64,000 bases of DNA from Bacillus rhizoplanae (lineage in GTDB: Bacteria > Bacillota > Bacilli > Bacillales > Bacillaceae_G), in assembly GCF_917563915.1 (NCBI RefSeq), contig NZ_CAKJTI010000008.1, positions 62,001 through 126,000 on the forward strand, in the 5' to 3' direction. The notes under the pieces are model-generated. The model had not been told where the DNA came from. It saw only the letters and a list, made by a program, of their open reading frames with translations, and did not search any database. This document shows positions 19,097 to 27,803 of the stretch, in pieces. Within the stretch, counting starts at the first letter, position 1, and each line of letters opens with the position of its first letter. Position numbers and translations under genes: made by a program.

Positions 19097-21701
19097 ATTC
19101 AACTTCTACAATTAACTCGTTATTTAATACATCAATTAATACATGACTATGATCTGTAATTGTACCTGCAATGAGTTCACGCGCTAACTTCGTTTCAATT
19201 TGACGCTGTACGTAGCGCTTTAACGGACGTGCACCGTACATTGGATCGAATCCCGATTCTACAACAAACTCTTTTGCTGCATTTGTTAATTCAACCGTAA
19301 TATGACGGTCTGCTAAACGGCTTTGCAGCTCTTTCACAATTTTATCGACAATACCTTTTATCTCATTTGTTGTGAGTGGTTTAAATAAAATAATTTCGTC
19401 CACGCGATTTAAAAATTCCGGACGGAAATGACCTCGAAGTTGGCTCATTACAAGATTTCTTGCTTCATCTTGAATAGAACCATCTTCCCCTAATCCTTCT
19501 AGTAAATATTGCGATCCGATATTGGACGTCATAATAATTACTGTATTTTTAAAATCAACTGTACGTCCTTGTGAGTCTGTAATACGCCCATCATCTAACA
19601 TTTGCAGTAAAATATTAAACACTTCCGGATGCGCTTTTTCAATTTCATCTAATAAAATAACCGAATATGGTTTACGGCGCACAGCTTCTGTTAATTGTCC
19701 GCCCTCTTCATACCCGACATATCCAGGAGGCGCTCCGATTAAACGTGATACTGCATGTTTTTCCATATACTCAGACATATCGATTCGAATGATTTGTTCT
19801 TCGCTATCAAATAATGACTGCGCCAATGTTTTTGCAAGTTCCGTTTTCCCAACACCTGTTGGTCCTAAGAAAATGAAAGAACCAATCGGACGATTTGGAT
19901 CTTTAATACCAGCACGGGCACGCAACACCGCATCTGCCACAAGACCGACCGCTTCTTCTTGTCCGATAACACGCTCTGATAAAATTTGCTCTAAACGAAG
20001 CAGCTTTTCACGTTCCCCTTCTACGAGTTTTACAACCGGAATACCAGTCCAACGCGATACAATATTTGCAATTTCTTCTTCGCTTACTTCTTCACGAAGA
20101 AGACGGTTATCTTCCTGCTTATTGGCATTTGCTTCTTCCGCTGCTTTTAGCTCTTTTTCTATAGCTGGAATTTTGCCGTGACGAAGCTCTGCTGCCTTAT
20201 TTAAATCGTAATTCCCTTCCGCTTCTTCTAACTCACGGCGCGAACGCTCCAGGCTTTCGCGTAAATCCCGCACTTTATGAATTTCTTCTTTCTCCTTTTG
20301 CCATTGCGCTCGCATTCCGCTCGCTTTTTCTTGTAAATCAGATAACTCACGTTGCAATGTTTGCAAACGCTCCTGACTCCCGCGATCCTTTTCTTTACTA
20401 AGCGCAGCTTCCTCAATTTCTAACTGCATAATACGACGTGTTATTTCATCCAATTCTGTTGGCAACGAATCAATTTCTGTACGAATTGTTGCACATGCTT
20501 CATCAACTAAATCAATCGCTTTATCTGGCAAAAAGCGATCGGAAATATAACGATCTGATAACATCGCTGCGGCTACAAGAGCACGATCATGAATATTAAC
20601 ACTGTGATAAATTTCAAAACGTTCTTTTAAACCGCGCAAAATAGAAATCGTATCTTCAACCGTTGGCTCTTCTGCTAATACTTGTTGGAAACGACGTTCT
20701 AATGCCGGATCTTTCTCAATATATTTCCGATATTCATCAAGTGTCGTCGCTCCGATGCAATGCAGTTCCCCACGCGCTAACATTGGTTTTAACATATTCC
20801 CGGCATCCATTGCTCCCTCTGTTTTCCCAGCTCCCACAATGGTATGAAGCTCGTCGATAAATAATAAAATCTTTCCTTCACTTTTTTTAATTTCATTTAA
20901 GACTGCCTGCAAACGCTCTTCAAATTCACCGCGGAATTTTGCACCCGCAACAAGCGCACTCATATCAAGCGCAAAAATAGTTTTATCCTTTAATCCTTCC
21001 GGTACATCTTTACGGACAATACGCTGTGCCAATCCTTCAACAATTGCTGTTTTCCCAACACCAGGTTCACCAATTAATACAGGATTATTTTTCGTTTTAC
21101 GCGATAAAATGCGAATAACGCGCCGAATTTCACTATCACGTCCAATAACCGGATCAATTTTTCCTTGCCGTACTTCAGCTACTAAATCACGGCCATATTT
21201 TTGCAAAGCTTCATATGTTACTTCTGGATTTTGACTTGTCACTCTTTGATTCCCCCGAACTTCTGTTAATGCTTGTAATAACGCTTCTTTCGTAATACGA
21301 AGCGATGTAAACAACTCACGTATATCATTCGTTTTCTTTTCATCACAAAACGCAAGAAGAATATGTTCTACTGAAATATAATCATCTTGCAGATGCTTCG
21401 CTTCTTCTTCAGCTCTTACAAGCAGTTGCTGAAGTGCACTGGTAACATATACTTTCCCTGCTTCAACGCCGCCCCCTGTAACAGAAGGCTTTCGCTTTAA
21501 CAAGCGCTCTGCTTCTTGCATAAGCTGATCTATATTTACATCCATCTTTTGAAAAATACGGATTGCTAATCCATCTTGCTGTTGAAGAAGCGCAACTAAA
21601 AGATGTACAGTATCAATTTCTTGATGATGATGCTTAGTAGCAATTGATTGTGCACTCATAATCGCTTCTTGAGTTTTTGTCGTCATTCGATTTAAGTCCA
21701 T
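19095..21701 (-). CDS. clpB: Protein disaggregase ClpB
   Basis: Hexameric AAA+ chaperone that extracts proteins from aggregates with DnaK. About 868 residues from the ATG at 21701 ([18 protein letters not shown]). Layout: N-domain (1-150), first ATPase with GEPGVGKT, coiled-coil middle domain (about 410-530, with [15 protein letters not shown]), second ATPase with GPTGVGKT, and the C-terminal domain. A GTG nine bases upstream is too close to AAAGGAG to be the likely start. B. subtilis lacks clpB, but the B. cereus group has it. A CtsR box lies immediately upstream. Confidence 0.97.
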   Translation of the reverse strand: MDLNRMTTKTQEAIMSAQSIATKHHHQEIDTVHLLVALLQQQDGLAIRIFQKMDVNIDQLMQEAERLLKRKPSVTGGGVEAGKVYVTSALQQLLVRAEEEAKHLQDDYISVEHILLAFCDEKKTNDIRELFTSLRITKEALLQALTEVRGNQRVTSQNPEVTYEALQKYGRDLVAEVRQGKIDPVIGRDSEIRRVIRILSRKTKNNPVLIGEPGVGKTAIVEGLAQRIVRKDVPEGLKDKTIFALDMSALVAGAKFRGEFEERLQAVLNEIKKSEGKILLFIDELHTIVGAGKTEGAMDAGNMLKPMLARGELHCIGATTLDEYRKYIEKDPALERRFQQVLAEEPTVEDTISILRGLKERFEIYHSVNIHDRALVAAAMLSDRYISDRFLPDKAIDLVDEACATIRTEIDSLPTELDEITRRIMQLEIEEAALSKEKDRGSQERLQTLQRELSDLQEKASGMRAQWQKEKEEIHKVRDLRESLERSRRELEEAEGNYDLNKAAELRHGKIPAIEKELKAAEEANANKQEDNRLLREEVSEEEIANIVSRWTGIPVVKLVEGEREKLLRLEQILSERVIGQEEAVGLVADAVLRARAGIKDPNRPIGSFIFLGPTGVGKTELAKTLAQSLFDSEEQIIRIDMSEYMEKHAVSRLIGAPPGYVGYEEGGQLTEAVRRKPYSVILLDEIEKAHPEVFNILLQMLDDGRITDSQGRTVDFKNTVIIMTSNIGSQYLLEGLGEDGSIQDEARNLVMSQLRGHFRPEFLNRVDEIILFKPLTTNEIKGIVDKIVKELQSRLADRHITVELTNAAKEFVVESGFDPMYGARPLKRYVQRQIETKLARELIAGTITDHSHVLIDVLNNELIVEVE

Positions 21702-21722
21702 TACAGCCACAGCTCCTTTAAC

Positions 21723-21778
21723 TTTGACTTTTTTTGACCTTTGATTTGATTATACGACAAATTACCTATTGTATTCAA
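21723..21778 (-). promoter_or_regulatory. clpB promoter with CtsR operator
   Basis: On the minus strand, GGTCAAAAAAAGTCAAA (21739-21723) matches the CtsR heptad repeat (RGTCAAANANRGTCAAA) exactly. Upstream are TATAAT (21754-21749) and TTGAAT (21778-21773), 18 bases apart. The operator lies just downstream of the start site, next to the ribosome site. Heat-shock derepression is expected. Confidence 0.9.
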
Positions 21779-21828
21779 TGAAGATGACCTTATGACAATC
21801 TTATTTTTTAAATCCATTTTGCCATAAC

Positions 21829-21857
21829 AAATCCCGCAGCTGATAACTGCGGGATTT
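21829..21857 (-). terminator. Terminator after yjzC
   Basis: Stem AAATCCCGCAG / CTGCGGGATTT, seven-base loop, ending at the yjzC stop codon. Confidence 0.85.
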
Positions 21858-21858
21858 A

Positions 21859-22038
21859 TTATGGTCTTCTTTTATATGTCCATTGTCTGTTTTGGTTTGT
21901 AACTCCTGGAAATTTATCTCCAGCAGAGAGCTTTACCATTTTCGGATCCTTAACCATGCTCCCTGTCTCACCAATTTCAACATATATGCCGTCGTTTGGT
22001 GCTTTTTGACCTGCTCGGAATCGATGACTTTGTCCCAT
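21859..22038 (-). CDS. yjzC: YjzC family protein
   Basis: A 59-residue soluble protein MGQSHRFRAGQKAPNDGIYV ... TNQNRQWTYKRRP, clearly the YjzC family, whose function is unknown. I use the second ATG (22038), seven bases after AAGGAG; the first ATG is one base from it. A single-gene unit with its own terminator. Confidence 0.9.
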   Translation of the reverse strand: MGQSHRFRAGQKAPNDGIYVEIGETGSMVKDPKMVKLSAGDKFPGVTNQNRQWTYKRRP

Positions 22039-22177
22039 ATCCATTCTCCTTCCATTCCATCATTACATCTTTAGTATGTCCCATTTTAGAAAACCTTTTC
22101 TGTTATGTTTAGGAAACCATGCTCATATAATGAAATTACATATTTTTAGCAGGAAATAAATCAGTATATGTAGAAAC

Positions 22178-22242
22178 AAAAAAAACTGGCCATAACGACC
22201 AGTATCAAAGGAGAGTCAAACAACTTATTACGAGAAGATTAC
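22178..22242 (-). ncRNA. Predicted small regulatory RNA (~65 nt) with anti-Shine-Dalgarno motif
   Basis: The minus strand of the yjzC-yitU gap carries a complete transcription unit with no reading frame. It has a promoter (TTACAA/TATAAT), then about 65 nt, then a strong intrinsic terminator. The terminator stem is ACTGGTC/GGCCAGT (7 bp with one G-U pair, five-base loop) followed by seven to eight Ts ending at 22178. No minus-strand gene lies upstream for that terminator to serve. The transcript contains CTCTCCTTT (22215-22207), an exact complement of the ribosome site AAAGGAGAG. This is a common mode of Gram-positive sRNAs. Confidence 0.55.
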
Positions 22243-22248
22243 ACTCTC

Positions 22249-22278
22249 ATTATAAACACGATAATCTGTTCATTGTAA
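22249..22278 (-). promoter_or_regulatory. Predicted promoter of the small RNA
   Basis: Minus-strand TTACAA (22278-22273), 18-base spacer, perfect TATAAT (22254-22249). Transcription would start near 22242. Confidence 0.55.
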
Positions 22279-22437
22279 CCCTTTTCACAAATTGTACAAA
22301 ATGAAAGAAACATTATTCTAACTTTCAGAAAACAACTTGACTTTTCCGTTTACCAGTGACAAATAGTGGACAGCACAAGAATGTAGGAATTAAGATGAAT
22401 ATAATACACAAAACTTTTTATAAAAGGTGAGAGACGC

Positions 22438-23247
22438 ATGAAAAAACAACATTTAATTGCATTAGATTTAGATGGTACTTTACTTACAGATCAAAAAATG
22501 ATTTCAGCGCGTACAAAACAAACTATCGCAAAAGCAAAAGAACAAGGTCATATCGTTGTTATTTCAACCGGTCGTCCATTTCGTGCGAGTCATGCATATT
22601 ATAAAGAACTTAGCTTAAACACACCAATCGTCAATTTCAACGGCGCATACGTCCATCACCCACTTGATAGAAATTGGGGAACACATCACTCTCCGCTTGA
22701 ACTTGCTACTGCGCAAGAAATCGTTCGCGCATGTATGGATTTTGGGGTAGAAAATATTTACGCGGAAGTGATTGATGATGTATATGTAAAACAAATTGAT
22801 GCAGATAAAAAACATATTTTCGAATTTGGTTCACCTAAAATTTTCACAGGTGATTTACTCGACATTTTACAAGAACACCCAACTTGTTTATTAATCGATG
22901 CACACGAGTCAAAATCAAATTCTATCCGCCAGCATTTAACGGATATGCATGCAGAGGTAATCGATCACCGAAAATGGGGCGCTCCTTGGCCGATTATTGA
23001 AATTGTAAAAAGCGGGTTAAATAAAGCAATTGGCTTACAAAGAATTTCAAGTTACTACAATATCCCAAAAGAACATATCATCGCATTTGGTGATGAAGAT
23101 AACGATTTTGAAATGATTGAATTTGCCGGGCACGGAATTGCAATGGGGAACGCCATTCCAGAATTAAAATCATTAGCAAATCACGTGACATTATCAAACG
23201 AAGAAGACGGAATTGCTCTTTATTTAGAGGAGGTACTTGGATTGTAA
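22438..23247 (+). CDS. yitU: Cof-type HAD-IIB phosphatase (YitU-like)
   Basis: Cytoplasmic phosphatase of 269 residues, HAD subfamily IIB. Motif I is DLDGT at residues 10-14 (nucleophile Asp10), motif II STGR, motif III the Lys in SGLNKA, and motif IV GDEDNDFEM. All four are intact. The cap is the Cof type. B. subtilis YitU has been linked to flavin-phosphate dephosphorylation, but the substrate here is inferred only. AAAAGGTGAG precedes the ATG. The next genes (DUF3813, yitT) match the B. subtilis yit region. Confidence 0.88.
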   Translation: MKKQHLIALDLDGTLLTDQKMISARTKQTIAKAKEQGHIVVISTGRPFRASHAYYKELSLNTPIVNFNGAYVHHPLDRNWGTHHSPLELATAQEIVRACMDFGVENIYAEVIDDVYVKQIDADKKHIFEFGSPKIFTGDLLDILQEHPTCLLIDAHESKSNSIRQHLTDMHAEVIDHRKWGAPWPIIEIVKSGLNKAIGLQRISSYYNIPKEHIIAFGDEDNDFEMIEFAGHGIAMGNAIPELKSLANHVTLSNEEDGIALYLEEVLGL

Positions 23248-23345
23248 GGCGAAAATTCCCTGCTTATAGTATGACACCAAGCGCACATACTATAGGAGAC
23301 ACAGTAAATGTGTCAATGTTTTTCTGCTAAAAGGGGGAATTACGA

Positions 23346-23486
23346 ATGGGCAAAAAGAATAAGTCAAAACGTTTCGTACAACAAGGGGCAGATTCTGTTA
23401 TGCAGCATGACGCAAGATTCCCATACCGTGGTACACTAGCTGAAGCAGAAAAAGAACGAAATAACTCTTCTCTTGGAGGGTTCTAA
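23346..23486 (+). CDS. Small basic protein, 46 residues, unrecognised
   Basis: Reads MGKKNKSKRFVQQGADSVMQ followed by HDARFPYRGTLAEAEKERNN and SSLGGF. AAGGGGGAA precedes the ATG and its stop overlaps the next gene's start (TAATG), so it is very likely translated. It is hydrophilic, Lys/Arg-rich at the N-terminus and without hydrophobic segments. It resembles small spore-associated proteins in style, but I cannot name a family. Confidence 0.75.
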   Translation: MGKKNKSKRFVQQGADSVMQHDARFPYRGTLAEAEKERNNSSLGGF

Positions 23487-23683
23487 TGGGTAACTTACTG
23501 TTCCAACAAGCACGAGATGCTGTTGCACAAGCTGTATCTTGTTCAAACCATAGCGAACAACAAGCACTTGTTGATAAAGCGAAAAATGCTTTACTGTCCG
23601 CTTATACCAATTCTTCTACTGCCGAAAGAGTACAATTACGCGAAATGCAAGATGAACTTCAAAGCATTTCAGCAACAGAGTAA
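23486..23683 (+). CDS. DUF3813-like small protein
   Basis: A 65-residue helical protein (MGNLLFQQARDAVAQAVSCS ... QDELQSISATE). GGAGGG five bases before the ATG and the four-base overlap with the preceding gene show translational coupling. It resembles the DUF3813 family; function unknown. Its TAA stop is formed at the first bases of a bcr1-like element. Confidence 0.7.
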   Translation: MGNLLFQQARDAVAQAVSCSNHSEQQALVDKAKNALLSAYTNSSTAERVQLREMQDELQSISATE

Positions 23684-23734
23684 AGTGAAACTTCCATAAG
23701 TGGGGATCTTACTGCCCGCGAATAGCAGGATGAA
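23680..23734 (+). repeat. Short bcr1-like element (about 54 bp form)
   Basis: GTAAAGTGAAACTTCCATAA ... TCTTACTGCCCGCGAATAGC. Lacks the middle third of full copies. Starts on the preceding gene's stop codon. Confidence 0.8.
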
Positions 23735-23764
23735 GCTTAGCAAAGCCACTCCGACTAGACGAAT

Positions 23765-23800
23765 GAATAAAAGAGGACCACATACGGTCCTCTTTTATTC
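23765..23800. terminator. Bidirectional terminator, DUF3813 gene / yitT
   Basis: Perfect 15-bp stem GAATAAAAGAGGACC / GGTCCTCTTTTATTC with a six-base loop. Confidence 0.92.
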
Positions 23801-24655
23801 ATCTTTACGGAACAATCCAAACACTCCAACCGTTTGTATAACGTTTGTGAATGCACCTGGATCTACTTTTTTTATAACCCTTTCTAACTCATACAACTCG
23901 TAGCGAGTAATAACAATCATTAACATTTCTTTATTTTCATTCGTAAACGCACCTATCGCTGGAACAGTCGTAATCCCTCGAACCAATCGTTCATGAATTG
24001 CCTTTCGCACTTCCACTCCATTTTTCGTTACAATAAATGCAGTAATTTTCACATGGCGCGTATGTATTGCATCAATAATACGTGAAGATACATATAATGT
24101 CACTAACGTATAAAGCGCCTTTTCCCAGCCATATAAATAGCCGGCCGCTATAATAATGAGCGCATTAAACAAGAAAAAATACGTTCCAACCGGCTTATCT
24201 TTTACTCTGGATAAAATCATCGCAATGATATCTAGACCACCAGTTGAAGCTCCCCACTTCAAAGCAATCCCTACCCCCAACGCAGAAATGATTCCTCCAA
24301 AAATAGCATTTAAAATGATATCGCTAGAGATTGCTTTTACTGGCACTATTTCTAAAAATAGCGTCATAAATACAACGCTTAAAAAACTAAACACAGTAAA
24401 TGACTTCCCTACTTTTTTCCAAGCCAAAATAACAACCGGAATATTGAATAAGGCAAAAAGAAATCCTGTCGAAATATGAATTGACATAAAATCCGCTAAC
24501 ACTTGCGAGAGTAATTGTGACAATCCAGCGAAACCGCTGGCATACACTTTCGCTGGTGTTAAAAATAAGTTCATTCCAATTGCATTCAACAAACCAGCAA
24601 CGATAACAACGACTAACTTTTTCACAAGTTCACTATAGTTCAGCTTTAAGTCCAT
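23795..24655 (-). CDS. yitT: YitT family membrane protein (DUF161/DUF2179)
   Basis: A 286-residue protein with five or six membrane segments in the N-terminal ~200 residues (for example VVVIVAGLLNAIGMNLF). The motif GGIISALGVGIALKWGASTG-GGLDIIA is conserved in the YitT family. A cytoplasmic DUF2179 domain follows (TAFIVTKNGVEVRKAIHERL ... GAFTNVIQ). The transported substrate is not established. The stop codon lies inside the shared terminator. TAGGAG is unusually close (two to three bases) to the ATG. Confidence 0.88.
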   Translation of the reverse strand: MDLKLNYSELVKKLVVVIVAGLLNAIGMNLFLTPAKVYASGFAGLSQLLSQVLADFMSIHISTGFLFALFNIPVVILAWKKVGKSFTVFSFLSVVFMTLFLEIVPVKAISSDIILNAIFGGIISALGVGIALKWGASTGGLDIIAMILSRVKDKPVGTYFFLFNALIIIAAGYLYGWEKALYTLVTLYVSSRIIDAIHTRHVKITAFIVTKNGVEVRKAIHERLVRGITTVPAIGAFTNENKEMLMIVITRYELYELERVIKKVDPGAFTNVIQTVGVFGLFRKDE

Positions 24656-24753
24656 ATCTCCTAGCCCACCTTTATATGAATTGCATTGTATACATAGTCT
24701 TAACGAAAACGGAAATGATAAACGTACAACTGTTATGAAGGGAGTTGAATCCT

Positions 24754-24885
24754 ATGCCTCACACAAGCGACAACGACAAAAAAGCACGTGATAACAACGC
24801 CAAACGCACACAAAAAAATGAAGAACAGCAAAAAAATATACAGCAAGGAAAACGTACTTACTCCAAAAAGACTGATCATCTATGA
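24754..24885 (+). CDS. Small DUF3941-type hydrophilic protein
   Basis: 43 residues, MPHTSDNDKKARDNNAKRTQ ... TYSKKTDHL. Very rich in Lys, Asn and Gln, without hydrophobic residues. This matches the DUF3941 family of the B. cereus group, function unknown. GAAGGGAG lies seven bases ahead of the ATG. A bcr1-like element begins two bases after the stop. Confidence 0.8.
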   Translation: MPHTSDNDKKARDNNAKRTQKNEEQQKNIQQGKRTYSKKTDHL

Positions 24886-24886
24886 A

Positions 24887-24940
24887 ATAAAGTGAAACTT
24901 CCATCAGTAGGCAATTTTCTTACTGACAGTTAGCAGAACT
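24887..24940 (+). repeat. Degenerate short bcr1-like element
   Basis: Begins ATAAAGTGAAACTTCCATCA, then GTAGGC...TCTTACTGACAGTTAGCAG. The 3' hairpin is eroded. Confidence 0.65.
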
Positions 24941-24998
24941 AATTTAGTTCTTATAATTCAGTCTTAAACCCTCTGTTTCATTTAGATAATTCCTCCTC

Positions 24999-25030
24999 GT
25001 ACATCAACATTTTCGTTGATGTACTTTTTT
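24999..25030 (+). terminator. Terminator upstream of prsA
   Basis: Perfect stem GTACATCAAC / GTTGATGTAC, six-base loop, then six Ts. It closes the DUF3941 transcript. Confidence 0.9.
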
Positions 25031-25113
25031 ATGCAAAAAACCACCTCAAATTCACATCATGTTCACTTCCGTTTTCTACAATAGTAATAACGATTTTTTG
25101 ATGAGGTGTTTAC

Positions 25114-25965
25114 ATGAAACGAAGACAATTATTTATCGCTGCAGCGACGCTCGGCACATTAATGTTATCTGCATGCGAACCGAAAGATAGTTCTGATCCA
25201 ATTGCAACTTCAACTGCCGGTACGGTAACAAAAGGAGAATTTGATCAAGCATTAAAAGAACGTTTCGGAAAAGATATGCTCTATGAAATGATGGCACAAG
25301 ATATTATGATTAAAAAATACAAAGTATCCGATGAAGAAGTTGATAAAGAATTTAACAAAGTGAAAGATCAAGCAGGTGATAATTTCAAAACATTTCTTGA
25401 AAGTAATCGGATGAAAGACGAAGAAGACTTAAAAAAACAAATTCGTTCTAGCTTAGCCATCGACAAAGCAGTCAGACAAACAGTGACAGAAAAAGATATA
25501 AAAGCACGGTATAAACCAGACATTAGAGCTAGCCAGATTTTAGTAAATGATGAAGAAACGGCCAATAATATAAAAAGACAACTGAACAGCGGAGCATCAT
25601 TTGAGGAATTAGCAAAAAAATATTCCGAAGATACGGTTTCAAAAAACAACGGCGGAGATTTAGGTTACTTCGGCCCTGGAAAAATGGTACCCGAATTTGA
25701 AGAAGCTGCTTATAAATTAAATGTCGGTGAAATAAGTGAACCTGTAAAATCACCAAAGGGCTATCATATTATTAAATTAACAGATAAAAAAGAATTAAAG
25801 CCATACGATGAAGTAAAAGATTCCATTCGTAAAACGATTGAAGAAGAACGTATTCAAGATAATACGTGGCGCCAAAAAGTATTAACAGACGAATTAAAGA
25901 AAGCAAATATTAAAGTAAAAGATAGTGAATTAAAAGATACATTTACACATGCTTTACAATCATGA
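25114..25965 (+). CDS. prsA: Foldase lipoprotein PrsA (peptidyl-prolyl isomerase)
   Basis: Extracytoplasmic membrane-anchored chaperone/isomerase helping secreted proteins fold. 283 residues. The lipoprotein signal has lipobox LSAC, with the modified Cys at residue 21. An N-terminal chaperone region is followed by a parvulin domain (about residues 134-225: RASQILVNDEETA ... GGDLGYFGPGKMVPEFEEAA ... KGYHIIKL) and a Lys-rich C-terminal arm. The B. cereus group has several prsA paralogues and I cannot say which this is. It is monocistronic, between two strong terminators. Confidence 0.95.
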   Translation: MKRRQLFIAAATLGTLMLSACEPKDSSDPIATSTAGTVTKGEFDQALKERFGKDMLYEMMAQDIMIKKYKVSDEEVDKEFNKVKDQAGDNFKTFLESNRMKDEEDLKKQIRSSLAIDKAVRQTVTEKDIKARYKPDIRASQILVNDEETANNIKRQLNSGASFEELAKKYSEDTVSKNNGGDLGYFGPGKMVPEFEEAAYKLNVGEISEPVKSPKGYHIIKLTDKKELKPYDEVKDSIRKTIEEERIQDNTWRQKVLTDELKKANIKVKDSELKDTFTHALQS

Positions 25966-26000
25966 AAACAGCCGAACAAATTACATTTGTTCGGCTGTTT
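25966..26000 (+). terminator. Terminator after prsA
   Basis: Perfect 15-bp stem AAACAGCCGAACAAA / TTTGTTCGGCTGTTT with a five-base loop, directly after the stop codon. Confidence 0.95.
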
Positions 26001-26004
26001 CCTT

Positions 26005-26159
26005 ATTATCCCGCATTAACGGGCAGTAAAACCCCCACCTCAAGATTCAAAGAAGAACGAAGAAGATAAGTGGGGGATAACTGCCCGTAAAAGCCCGATT
26101 GGTGAGAGCTTTCCATCAGTGGGGATGAAGCCCCTCCACTGATGGAAGTTTCACTTTAT
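26005..26159 (-). repeat. Full-length bcr1-like element (155 bp)
   Basis: Bounded by ATTAT and TTTAT. In its own orientation it has a 5' hairpin (CCATCAGTGG/CCACTGATGG), a middle CCCCCAC-containing section and a 3' CCCGT/GCGGG-type hairpin. Its 5' end overlaps the stop codon of the cvfB-like gene. Confidence 0.88.
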
Positions 26160-27010
26160 TTTTTTAAATATGTCCAACCTTCTTCTTGATAAATCTTTTC
26201 TTCTTTCATCAATTTACCAAGGGCACGTTTGAAGGCTGCTTTACTCATATTAAAGCGCTCTTGAATATCTTCCGGATAACTCTTATCCCAAAATGGCATT
26301 GCACCGCCGCGACTTTCCATATACTCATAAATAACCGCTGCATCATCTTCCATTCCTTCTTGTTTACGAGGAAGAAGAGAAATGTTAATCGTTCCATCTT
26401 CTTTCACTTCAATAATACGGCCTGTTACGTGCTCTCCAATACGCACTTGTTCTTTGCGCTCAGAGTGGTGCAAAAAGGCACGGAAATGTTCATCCGTTAA
26501 TACAAACGATCCTACTTGCAAAGAACGGTACACACGACCGTTTACATTTTTATTGCGCATAGATGGCGTTGCATCAACGATGATTTCTTGCATATCTGAA
26601 TCCCTTGCCGGAAGAGCAATAAGACGACCACGATTCGTTAATTTTAATGTGCAGTATAATTCATCGCCCTCTTCCGGCCAAACCGGCGTATAAATCGGAA
26701 ACTCATCAGCTGGAATTAATATATCTTTTGAAACACCAATATCAACAAACACACCTAGACGAGGTTTTACTTCCACAACTTTAACCCAGTTCCAATCATT
26801 TGTTGTAATAACCGGCGTCTTCATTGTTGCAGCAATTCGTTCTTGGTGATCATGATATAAAAACACATCAATCGTGTCGCCTTCTTCAATCTCTCCAGCT
26901 ACCTCATTTTTATGTAAAAATACTTCATCTTCTTCGTAACCGACCATATACCCAATTTCTGTTTCACGTAAAACCGTTACCTGCTCAATCGCTCCTGGTT
27001 GTAGCTTCAT
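26156..27010 (-). CDS. CvfB/YitL family S1-domain RNA-binding protein
   Basis: A 284-residue cytoplasmic protein with several S1-like OB folds: residues 1-65 (VTVLRETEIGYMVGYEEDEV), 72-130 (KVVEVKPRLGVFVDIGVSKD) and 150-215 (VTGRIIEVKEDGTINISLLP). A C-terminal winged-helix follows (YEYMESRGGAMPFWDKSYPE ... RALGKLMKEEKIYQEEGW). This is the domain order of CvfB (B. subtilis YitL), which affects virulence-factor expression in Staphylococcus. The start ATG at 27010 has a weak site (GGGAATTAAAA). The TAA stop is the end of a bcr1-like repeat. Confidence 0.9.
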   Translation of the reverse strand: MKLQPGAIEQVTVLRETEIGYMVGYEEDEVFLHKNEVAGEIEEGDTIDVFLYHDHQERIAATMKTPVITTNDWNWVKVVEVKPRLGVFVDIGVSKDILIPADEFPIYTPVWPEEGDELYCTLKLTNRGRLIALPARDSDMQEIIVDATPSMRNKNVNGRVYRSLQVGSFVLTDEHFRAFLHHSERKEQVRIGEHVTGRIIEVKEDGTINISLLPRKQEGMEDDAAVIYEYMESRGGAMPFWDKSYPEDIQERFNMSKAAFKRALGKLMKEEKIYQEEGWTYLKK

Positions 27011-27115
27011 ATTTTTAATTCCCTTCTATATATAAAATTTATTTCATTCTAACGGGTGATATCTTTATTGTTTCTTGATGTAAAAACCGTTCATAAAAAC
27101 TAAATTAACAAGGCT

Positions 27116-27160
27116 GACTATCAGTGAAAAAAACACCCACACTGGTAGTCGTTTCATTTT
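27116..27160 (-). repeat. Eroded bcr1-like element end
   Basis: GACTATCAGTG/CACTGGTAGTC hairpin followed by TTTCATTTTAT, matching the hairpin and TTTCACTTTAT end of the minus-oriented repeat. Confidence 0.5.
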
Positions 27161-27271
27161 ATTTTTTATCATTCCAAACAAAGTTTCATTATACACGTTC
27201 TTTCCTTTATTTGTCCAACTCGCCAAAATTAACTATAATAAGAGTTGGAGTTTAATTTGGAGGTGCTTACT

Positions 27272-27763
27272 ATGGCAAAAGATAGTTCTTTTGATATCGT
27301 TTCAAAAGTAGAATTTCCAGAAGTAACAAACGCTATTAACATCGCGTTAAAAGAAATTCAAAATCGTTATGACTTTAAAGGAAGCAAAAGTGATATTAAA
27401 TTAGAAAAAGAAGAAATCGTTTTAACTTCTGATGATGAGTATAAACTTGATCAAGTAAAAGACGTTCTTATTTCAAAATTAATTAAGCGTGAAGTTCCTA
27501 TTAAAAACTTAGATTACGGAAAAGTCGAAAGTGCTTCTGGCGGTACAGTTCGTCAACGTGCAAAGTTACAACAAGGCATTGACAAAGAAAATGCTAAAAA
27601 AATCAATAACATTATTAAAGACTTAAAATTAAAAGTAAAAACACAAGTGCAAGACGATCAAGTTCGCGTAACAGGTAAAAGCCGAGATGACTTACAAGCA
27701 GTTATCACAGCTGTGCGCGGTGCTGATTTATCAATCGATGTTCAATTTATCAACTATCGATAA
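27272..27763 (+). CDS. YajQ family nucleotide-binding protein
   Basis: A 163-residue soluble protein, [20 protein letters not shown] ... [25 protein letters not shown]. Strong YajQ-family signature, with two ferredoxin-like domains ([30 protein letters not shown]). Xanthomonas YajQ binds cyclic di-GMP; whether that holds here is unknown. B. subtilis YitK is the counterpart and lies next to yitL, as here. The ATG at 27272 follows GGAGGTG by seven bases; the upstream frame from 27245 is discarded. Confidence 0.92.
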   Translation: MAKDSSFDIVSKVEFPEVTNAINIALKEIQNRYDFKGSKSDIKLEKEEIVLTSDDEYKLDQVKDVLISKLIKREVPIKNLDYGKVESASGGTVRQRAKLQQGIDKENAKKINNIIKDLKLKVKTQVQDDQVRVTGKSRDDLQAVITAVRGADLSIDVQFINYR

Positions 27764-27772
27764 CCGTACATG

Positions 27773-27803
27773 AAAAAATCCTCTATAATTAAGAGGATTT
27801 TTT
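27773..27803. terminator. Bidirectional terminator, yajQ / amylase-like gene
   Basis: Stem AAAAAATCCTCT / AGAGGATTTTTT, seven-base loop. Confidence 0.92.

Noticed and set aside
19522-20181. 219-codon open frame on the plus strand inside clpB
   Set aside because: Antisense shadow of a strongly conserved gene; Ser-rich low-quality translation, no ribosome site.
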